This document shows, one piece after another, positions 41,810-49,264 of a stretch of DNA of 49,264 bases. The number at the start of each line of letters is the position of its first letter. Position 1 is the first letter of the stretch. The DNA comes from Perkinsus marinus ATCC 50983 (Eukaryota; Perkinsozoa; Perkinsida; Perkinsidae): contig NW_003207807.1 of NCBI RefSeq assembly GCF_000006405.1, positions 115,209-164,472 of the forward strand. The letters run 5' to 3'. A program made the translations under genes and the position numbers. The notes beneath the pieces are model-generated. The model saw nothing but the letters and a program-made list of their open reading frames with translations. It was not told where the DNA came from and did no database searches.

Positions 41810-43743
41810 CTAGAGAACAGTAGTGCGGCTCACCATCCAGGCATCAGACTCATCCACGACTTCGCCTTCCTTGTGCAGCATCTTCCATTGTAAGATGTCT
41901 TCAACCACTAAATGGACAATTCGCAATGGTTTTGTTCATCAATGAGCTAGAGGCTTATAGTCTATTGGAATTCAGCTTCACCCAGTTCTCATGAGCCTTC
42001 CATTTCTGGCCTCGTCCGATTCTACCACGCGCATTTCATCTTCAATTCCTCAAATTCTATCGATTCACCACCGATAATATGCTCATAAGATTACCACGGC
42101 TAAGGGCGTGCGACTAGAGGCCTACCAGCATTAGCAGTGGATTGACTGCAGGAGATGTTAGCCGCGATGATGCCCGTCGGGCCCCTCTTAGCCCAGCCAG
42201 CTAGATACAGACCTGCTCGAACTCGGCCGCTGCCGTCATGGGCCATGCCCCCCGTATCTGAGGAGAATACACTAAGTAAACGGTTGTGGTCCCCCGGGAT
42301 GGTCCACACACCCGAGTCGATTCGGAGGTGCTTCGTGACGTGATCAGCAGCGCCCTCGGCCGGAGGGGGTATCACTTTGAACCGTACAGCCTCTATCAGC
42401 AGACCGCACGGTATGATCTGACAAAAGAGTGGTATCATTCAGCAGCCACCAATGAGGTCTTCCCCACTTCAGTGGAGCCGTCAGGATGCTCAACCTCTAC
42501 TCCTTCCAAAGCTCCTCCTTGCTCACTCGTGATGACCCTCTTGGGCACACTGTGGAAGCGCAATAGTATCTGCCGTCAACATCAACCACTACGAACGGAC
42601 ACCACTAAGAGTACCTGCCGGCCCTCAGACGGCAGGTCTCGGGATGTCATCGCCTCAATGAGGTGCAACCCACGCTTCTTGGCACGGTCAAGATGCCAAT
42701 CCTGCTTGCCAATGAGCTGAGCGCAGAGTGGCAGAATATCAATCGATAGTTCGTTACAGTTCATCGCTCCTACCTCAGACTCGTATGCCCTTGCGGTGAC
42801 ACCATCGATGCGAGTGATCTCACGCAACTCCTTGTTCGTGAACTTAGCCTCGGGAAAGCCCCTTCGGCCCACAACTGATACCTGGCTGAGCAACATACCG
42901 TACGAGAGTCTACGAAGAACACCGACTTTGCCAGAGTTCGGTGGACGCTTCGATAGCCACTGCAGAGCCTCTCTGCTGATCTCGGTGCTCTCGAACTCCC
43001 CTACTGGCTTGGACAGCACACGAGCAACGTCCAAGGCCACATTGCCGTGACCAATAACAACAACCTTTTCCGTCTGAAGCAAGCATGCCCTCTAGATACC
43101 ATCTTGAGAGACTCTCCACTCACCTCCTCAGCCGGAGGCAGCATGGACGTCACCGCGGCGAAGTCTGGATGCCCATTGTACCATGAGACCTGACCAGAAG
43201 CTCATACCACCAACAGGAGCGCAATCACTCACGAAGTCCCGCGCCGACAATATGCCTCGTCGGACTTGCTCACTTCCTGGCAGCCCAAGACGGTGTGCAT
43301 CCTGAGCACCAGTCGCTACTACAATCCCGTCATAGTGCTGCTGTAGGCTCGACAGCTGAGGGGACAACTACAAACACTTGGGCGGAGCGAAGCACCCTAC
43401 CTTCGGCTCAGCCTCGGCAAAGAGGCGAAAGCGGTCGTGATATTCATGAGCAACTGCTCGGAACTCGTTACGGACATTTTTCACTTCGGGATGGTCCGGC
43501 GCGACGCCATAGTTGACCAACCCGAAAGGCTCTGGTAACCTGTCAAGAGACGTTTGCCACTCAGCACAGCGTCGCCCCATACCGTTCAAACATGTCGATA
43601 CGTGCTGAATCTAACTGCCGCATTATGTACTTCGCAGTGTAGAAGGCTCCCGGGCCCGAGCCGAGGACGGCTAGTCTTGGAGCAATCTTGGAGAGGACTG
43701 GTGCGGATAGTCGAAGAAACCCATTTGGGACCCTCGACGACAT
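41810..43743 (-). CDS. FDXR: Ferredoxin/adrenodoxin-NADP+ reductase, mitochondrial type
   Basis: complement(join(41810..41907,42126..42417,42450..42569,42615..43073,43124..43189,43233..43367,43401..43539,43583..43743)), 489 residues (human FDXR 491); all phases close. FAD-binding [14 protein letters not shown], then [40 protein letters not shown], the NADP-site [45 protein letters not shown] and [19 protein letters not shown]. The Ser/Arg-rich N-terminus suits mitochondrial import. The enzyme passes electrons from NADPH to ferredoxin for Fe-S cluster and heme-A synthesis. GMLLSQ before VSVVGRRG looks like an insertion or unspliced remnant. The C-terminal tail is shorter than in animals. Seven introns: 32-50 nt, and one of 218 nt. 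Confidence 0.93.
43381..43393 (+). repeat. Short-intron motif D, copy 4
   Basis: GGCGGAGCGAAGC in the 33-nt FDXR intron 43368..43400; on the transcribed strand it reads GCTTCGCTCCGCC. Confidence 0.75.
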
Positions 43744-44990
43744 CGTGAAAAGTAATTTGTCAAACTACGAGGGTTGTTGAGAGAGAAATTAGATGGGCTC
43801 CTCCAATACAACGCGAGACGTCTCCCCGATAACATCAAAAAGGAAACAAGGGTGAAGGCATGCTCAGGATGAGCTTAGTCCAGCCGACGTATGTTGATGA
43901 TGAGTACTGCGTCATAAGGGCGACCCTCTCTCTATCGCCGAGACATATTCACTAACACGATAAGACTTCTAGTACTGTTGTTAAACTCACAACCTCTACC
44001 CCTCGCTGCTTGTCATCTCCCGTATATTACAACCGGCTGTAAGCTGTATCCGCCCTCGCACAATCACTGCAGTGCCGAAGTCGACTTCCGACTACTTTTC
44101 AGAGGTAGTGTATCTTTCCTCGTAGACGAGATACCTTACAGGGACTCTCTTTGGATCGTCGAGGAGTTGAAGCTGAAACGCGGGCAAAGGTACCACTCAC
44201 CCTCGTACGAGATCTTCTAGTGGCCAACGATCTCGATGACCTATCATGAGTATGTTGTAACTAACACGCTCGATAATATCCGCCTAAATTCAATACCCTC
44301 CAGTGTTGGCTATTTTCGAAGTGTAACTCACTGCTAATACTGAGCAGTATCAAACATATATGTAAAGACCAACACCAAGTTTGATAGGATGGACCCTCTA
44401 GTATTACCTCATGACATCAGCAGCATGAGTCGTCAATCGACCTCCACAGTGGAAGCATACACACTCAAAAGAAGACACAACTCGTCAATAGACAGATCTA
44501 TACCTTCTGAGCCTCACCTACTATAACTCAACTCAACCCAAGACGATAGCACAAAACTAGTCAATAGTGGTATCTTGAAATTGTGTTGAGGATTTACTCG
44601 AGTGGTTGCTTACTCTAATCACAATGGGGACATGCTAAGGTTCCGGGTTCGAACCGCACGTCTGACAATTCTTTCAAAAAATCACACGCGGAATGCCATT
44701 GTCGTGATGTCCCGATACGCGAGAGTAGATGGTGTACACCTTTCCTACAACTTCATTACTGGTCTTCATAGCAGCACCACGAAGAGAGTATCAACGCGTT
44801 AGGTCCTGTGAGCCTTGTTTGAGTTCACTGCACTGTTTTTTGACACTGTTCATCTTGGCAGTAGAGAAACACTTATTAAATAGTTCATCATATATGCTAT
44901 ACAGTTCTTATCTCTGTCGTCACTTGTTTCGGCGACTTGCTCTCATCACGGCCTGTTTAAGGGCGATCCAAGCAGCGAACCCTCTCAGCA
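43744..44990. other. Intergenic stretch with a tRNA-like remnant
   Basis: A weak minus-strand exon series (MIGHRDRWPLEDLVRG then FNSSTIQRESL near 44100-44250) could be a tiny gene, but support is thin. A tRNA-like segment lies at 44600-44670. Confidence 0.35.
44590..44672 (+). other. tRNA-like segment (sense)
   Basis: TACTCGAGTGGTTGC resembles an A box and TCCGGGTTCGAACCGCA a T arm with B box, ~50 nt apart. The T stem has a C-C mismatch at the same place as the segment at 23750, and no acceptor stem forms. Probably a tRNA-derived remnant. Confidence 0.35.
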
Positions 44991-44999
44991 CTCACCTAG

Positions 45000-46719
45000 A
45001 TCTCGCTGTTCGCCACTAGTAGGCTCCGCTCCGCCACCATTAACTTCCCCATCGAGGAAATTGACGAATTTGTCCGCTAGTGAGGAGTTCCGCGTCAACT
45101 ATCATACAGACGTGAGCACAGCGAGTGTCTACCACTTCCCTACCGTAGGACCGGTACTGGCTGAGTACCGCCTCACAGGCAGACCACACTCACGTCGGAC
45201 CTCATCTGGTAGCCGTATGACCTCTGCCATCACCGACAATGCATCTGTCCGAACAGCTGAACTGAAGAAAAACCACATCGTTCGACGGAAAAAACTCCGC
45301 TCCGCCCTGCCGTTTACTTATCGATATTCGCAGCAACACGAACCAGCATCTGCCGTAATATACCAGCATCAACTCTATCCTCGTCATCTAGCTTCTCAGA
45401 GAGCTCAGCACGATCAGCCACGACTTTAGCCAGCATGAGCCTAGACCCTCAGACGATATCTCGATCATCGTTTAGACACCGTTATACTTGTATTTCGCCA
45501 AATCGTCTTGTGCAGTCTCGGCGACTTCCTCTGCACTATTGGTTCTTTCCTCAGCGGCTTCAATCGCCTGGTGGAGTCTATGCGTTATTAGACGTTCCCA
45601 ACATCGCGGGTACTTTCATATGTTCCTTATGGAGTTCTTCCAGCTGTTGTTTCAGTTCAACATTCTCTGCATTCGTTCGACTCACCTCCTGGGTCATGCG
45701 TGCTCTCTCTGACAACCTCATGAGCAATACAAGAAAACGCGAAATACTGCTCACCAATTTCATGCCGTTCTGTCTCCTCCTCCACTGCTCTCATTAACTC
45801 AGCAATCTACAAGCCAGCAATCTCAAACGCATAAGCCTTCCTAATGCCTTACAGCCTGATCCTGCTGCTGCTCAGGAACTGAGGCCTCGCTCGCGGTCGA
45901 TGCTGAGGCCACCATATCGCTGAGCACTCGCACTGTTGTTTGCAGCCTTACCAATAGAGGGCCCTTGGAAGGTATTGTGTCCCGGGGTAACTAAAGCAAC
46001 CTCAAAGTCCAAGTGCCAGAGTGAAAATATAGGGAAAACCGGCCGCTCTGGCAAAGAGCCCACGAAATACACAAGTATGGGATCACCGTAAGCTGAATGG
46101 ATACTCACACTCTTTGATACATCCGTAAGGGTTCTGTTCGCTGCCGTGGCCTGCTTGATAATCTGCGCGATCGAAGCCCGACCATTCGAACTATCCGATG
46201 ACAAAACCTGCCCTCAGTGGTGACACAGTAGGGCAAGCGTCACCCTTGATTACGTCGAGAAGGTCATCCACGCTGGACGATGACTGCGAACTCGTAACGC
46301 CACCCAGTTGGATTGCAGTAGACCCAGACTGACCAGATGCTGAAAAATATAATGGAAACTCCACATAGCCTTCCACACTTACTAGGCATCACTGTATATG
46401 CATCATCATGAATAGCACCACCAGGGGAAGGCGGTGGCGGAGGCGGTGGCGGAGGAGGAGGCGGGGGGTCCTCATCGGCCTCTAGTGCTGGAACGGATTC
46501 TGAGCTGATAAATACAATCACTTATAGAGGCGTTAACCATACCGCACCTTCGTCACAAATGGCGGGCTCCTGTGTCGATGGACCGACTCGACTGGAAGGT
46601 GATTGAGCAGTAGGAGACTCCCCTTCGCTTTCCTCAGCCTCATCTTCTAATGCATCTCGAAGCTCTACCATGGCTTGATCAGCCAACTCACGAGCCCGAC
46701 CACTTAATCTGCTGAGCAT
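45000..46719 (-). CDS. Multi-exon coiled-coil/poly-proline protein, unrecognised
   Basis: Starts MLSRLSGRARELADQAMVEL, then an acidic Ser-rich stretch. Spliced exons give ALEADEDPPPPP with 13 prolines in a row (about 46427-46470), HDDAYTVMP, TSGQSGSTAIQLGGV, SSSVDDLLDVLSSDSS, IAQIIKQATAANRTLTDVSK, SDMVASASTASEAS, IAELMRAVEEETERHEI, RARMTQEVSRTNAENVEL-KQQLEELHKEHMK and further down AKVVADRAELSEKLDDEDRV. The later exons are coiled coil. Poly-Pro plus coiled coil suggests a cytoskeletal or scaffold protein (profilin/SH3 ligand), which is inference. Exon joins for the first five exons are in phase; the 3' end is not resolved. Confidence 0.5.
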
Positions 46720-46827
46720 AATAAAACAATCGTGAAATGAGCAGGAACTGGATGAAGACCTCGGGAGGTCAGCATTAACCCATCGTCCAGTTGAAAATAA
46801 GTCAATTCATTGCTTTCACTTTCACAT

Positions 46828-47011
46828 TGGAATTTCACCGGCAATATGAAAAACACTGGTGAAATAACATCTCACGATTACTGCATATCACCGCAAGTAT
46901 CGCGTTTTTCACCGAGTTTAACCGTAAATCTCGGTGAAAAACGCGATATTCTCGGCCTGTAGTAGTCATTAAATATGTTTTTCACTAGTGTTTCACTAGG
47001 GTGAAACTCCA
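46828..47011. mobile_element. Palindromic element A, copy 10, foldback dimer
   Basis: 184 bp, longer than other copies. It runs TGGAATTTCACCGG... into CGCGTTTTTCACCGAG, then immediately CTCGGTGAAAAACGCG, and ends GGGTGAAACTCCA. Two half elements are thus joined head to head around GTTTAACCGTAAAT. It lies between the coiled-coil gene and the SCAMP-like gene, or in a leader intron. Confidence 0.85.
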
Positions 47012-47799
47012 ATGAACATGCTATAGTGCAACTGATGGCTATTATCAACAACGTTGACTCTGAATTGAATGCAGACTGCCATGTAGTGATGTTATGACGA
47101 TGCCTCACAATTTGTGAACTACACCGTCATCGGTAACACCGCTATATAAAATTCACAGTTTCCCACGAACCTCGTTGCTTTCCAACCTGCCCTTCCCAAA
47201 GACCAGCGCTGAGCTATAGATTTCTTCCTGGCTCATTGCAACTCCCAGTGCGGGATCTCCAACCATTGTACTATCTCGACAACTCGACACCACTTCACAT
47301 TTGATAACAACATGTTAAAGGCATCAACGAGCATGTTACATATTATGCCACCACAAAAATATGAACTCACCTGAAGATACCCCTCCAGACCGTAAATAAG
47401 CATAAACCCATCTTCGCACCGACACACACGCGGTCATCATGCAGTCAAGGCTCTCGAAGAAGGGATCCACAGATCAAGGTATCCACATTAACTCAACTCG
47501 ATAACGTAGACCATAGCACTACCACGTGTGTGATTATCAACGAACAGCAGCTCAGCAATGACGGAGGGAAGCGACCATCACGGTGACTAGGAAAGATCAG
47601 CTCAGGCCCATCGATAAGCCTAGCTGGGGCAGTAGCAACTATACGTGTTCAAAGTAAGACTAATAAAAACAATTATTCAATCAGAGTCGGTCGGAAAGTC
47701 ACAACGCCTTATACGTCGGGCTGCATCAAGTCCTTTATCTACGAGAGAATATCTTTGGTGACACTCTGGTGACACGAGCTGACCTTAGCTGTCACATAC

Positions 47800-48952
47800 C
47801 AGGACAGGAGGGCATCCAGCAACCATCCAACGCTTTCAATCGTAGCCGAGACGAACCAGAACCCATGCCTGACGAGTCACTCGTGTCGAGATTAGCCCAC
47901 GGCATAGGCCCTTCCGCTCACGTATGTCTATCCAGCATTGCATCACTGAGTAAGCCCTCTATACTGCCGCAAGGAACGAAGGCAAAACATACCATAACAA
48001 TCTGAACAGACTCTACAGCCTTCCCAGGTCGAATTCGGGTTTACGCGCGACTCCGGTTAAATTAAACTTGCAAATAGTCGGGGTGTAACATTAATCTACT
48101 CGGAGTTTTATTAGAACCATGGGTAAAATGATAATAAAGACGGGAAAACATTAACCATATGGGGGAAAATTTTCACTTGTAGGTAAGAACGAGAGAAATA
48201 CGAAGTGAGAAAACACCCTTGACTAGCACAGGGCAGAGAAGAGACAATTTTCAGTAAAATTTCACGGGCAGAAGGAGCTAGAGAACTCACCGTTAAAAGT
48301 GTCTGAGCGAATCGGAATGCATCCAGATCGTCAGTTATTTCCTCAACCATGCCTCTGAATCCCTATAGCAAGCACAGCTCTCCAAAAATACACAGTGCAA
48401 TAACTACTACTCGGTAGAAGCCATAAAATCCCAAGGAACCAAAAACCACAGTATTGAGAACAGCGTATAGAAGCCGGACCTGTCAGTGAGCAATCGGTTC
48501 AACCTCGTCGAAGGTGCGGCTCACCAATTCAGCCTCCTCATACAATGCAACTACCACTAAGGTGTCCACTATATTCACTGCTAATAGCGCTATAGTGAGC
48601 TGAAGTGAGAGATGCAAGAGCTTACCAGCGTTGAAGATCTGCGAGCAATAAGTGGGGTACTCGACAGAGCAACTCGCCATACCTCGCCAACGGGAAGATC
48701 ATCCATGTCAAAGTGTACTATTTTGAGGTAGGGAGGATAGTTGGAATCAGTCCAGTCTACAGTGCATGCTGGCTCTTCTATCTCTAAGATGCTACTAGCT
48801 CTAGTGGAGGATGAACTAGTGCTGTTGAGTCGATCGAGACGCACCATGTCGATGCCCTCCTGAGGATGCGAGCATCGGCTGCTGAGGTCGAGATTGACGT
48901 TTACCAGATCCTGGAATTCCTCTGCACCTTTCTTGTGCACAGCAGGCATCAT
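47800..48952 (-). CDS. SCAMP-like secretory carrier membrane protein (3' exons unresolved)
   Basis: complement(join(47800..47868,47922..48001,48291..48362,48411..48479,48525..48577,48626..48638,48683..48859,48905..48952)); phases agree throughout, including a 13-nt microexon. Starts MMPAVHKKGAEEFQDL. DSNYPPYLKIVHFDMDDLP aligns by eye with the SCAMP signature [20 protein letters not shown]. Hydrophobic segments follow (NIVDTLVVVALY, LLYAVLNTVVFGSLGFYGF, IVMVCFAFV, FWFVSATIESVGWLLDALL). A further exon near 47369-47417 encodes RRWVYAYLRSGG, like the SCAMP motif QQVYMYFRGSGK, but I could not find an in-phase join. SCAMPs are four-helix proteins of post-Golgi and recycling vesicles. The sequence is diverged, so another four-helix family is possible. 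Confidence 0.55.
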
Positions 48953-49264
48953 GTTGGCCACTAGCTTATTAAAACAAACAAAAACCTGCGCTCATTTTTT
49001 AACTCTGATTCACTGTAGCAACCCCAATATGAAAAGTCTTTCTCAAGAAGACAAAGGCCCGTATGCAAAGATTAATCGTCATGATAGGACATGATACGTC
49101 ACGCTCTGGAAGGCCAACCTACAATGCTCAGCCGGGCTGAGTCAACCCCCTCCCCCTGGATTCTCCTCGACAAAGTGGTAGTTTCCATGCTCCAAGCCAC
49201 TGGTAAACACAAGTTCGTCCAACAACAACTATCACTTCTGTGTCACGAAACCAGCATTGTTGGC
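48953..49264. other. Right-edge flank
   Basis: Probable promoter of the SCAMP-like gene. I see no other feature. Confidence 0.35.

Overview
The window is nuclear DNA of a protist with densely intron-interrupted genes. Most introns are 31-70 nt, GT-AG, with frame-consistent phases. Together with alveolate-style protein families (a helical-repeat organellar RNA-binding candidate, SPRY/hnRNP-U-like, a stand-alone YTH protein) and expanded secreted proteins, this points to an alveolate. A Perkinsus-like perkinsozoan is my best guess. That is inference from gene style, not a database match. Two 100-N assembly gaps are present (17558-17657 and 29018-29117).

Layout. 129-4184 (+): SPRY/hnRNP-U-like RNA-binding protein, cut by the left edge. 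4340-4855 (+): small coiled-coil protein. 5095-7804 (+): helical-repeat protein. 8040-8723 (+): membrane RING-H2 ligase. 10751-12388 (+): Rab-type GTPase. 13278-14397 (-): DHRS7B-like short-chain dehydrogenase. 14627-15427 (-): CCCH zinc-finger protein. 15707-15913 (+): small Lys-rich chromatin-type ORF. 16698-17462 (+): ribosomal protein L18. 19069-19141 (-): tRNA-Arg(CCU). 20063-21348 (-): ribosomal protein L7. 22050-36979 (+): a 15-kb gene starting with a chorein/BLTP3 (SHIP164, VPS13-like) lipid-transfer N-terminus and ending in coiled coils. 37104-38050 (+): Gln/Ser-rich protein. 38926-40290 (-): secreted three-repeat protein. 40927-41623 (-): YTH-domain protein. 41810-43743 (-): ferredoxin/adrenodoxin-NADP+ reductase. 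45000-46719 (-): coiled-coil/poly-Pro protein. 47800-48952 (-): SCAMP-like membrane protein.

Genes are housekeeping in flavour: RNA biology (SPRY/hnRNP-U, YTH, CCCH, helical-repeat protein), translation (L7, L18, tRNA-Arg), membrane traffic (Rab, SCAMP, BLTP3-like, RING) and mitochondrial Fe-S/redox (FDXR). I see no operon-like coupling beyond close neighbours on the same strand.

The most interesting content is in the introns. I find at least four independent kinds of recurring intron filling. (A) A ~110-130-bp palindromic element bounded by TGGAGTTTCACCC / GGGTGAAACTCCA: ten copies, nine in introns of the 15-kb gene. (B) A ~120-180-bp element with a CTGAGCTCAG core: thirteen copies, one filling nearly all of a Rab intron. 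(C) Antisense tRNA-3'-half-like sequence starting exactly at the 5' splice site in four introns. (D) A GGCGGAGCGAAGC motif shared by four short introns of unrelated genes. In addition a ~470-bp (GTA)n array begins at a 5' splice site, and a YTH intron is largely a 55-nt hairpin. Together they suggest active, introner-like intron gain. Exon models below were derived by eye from splice consensus, phase and protein plausibility.
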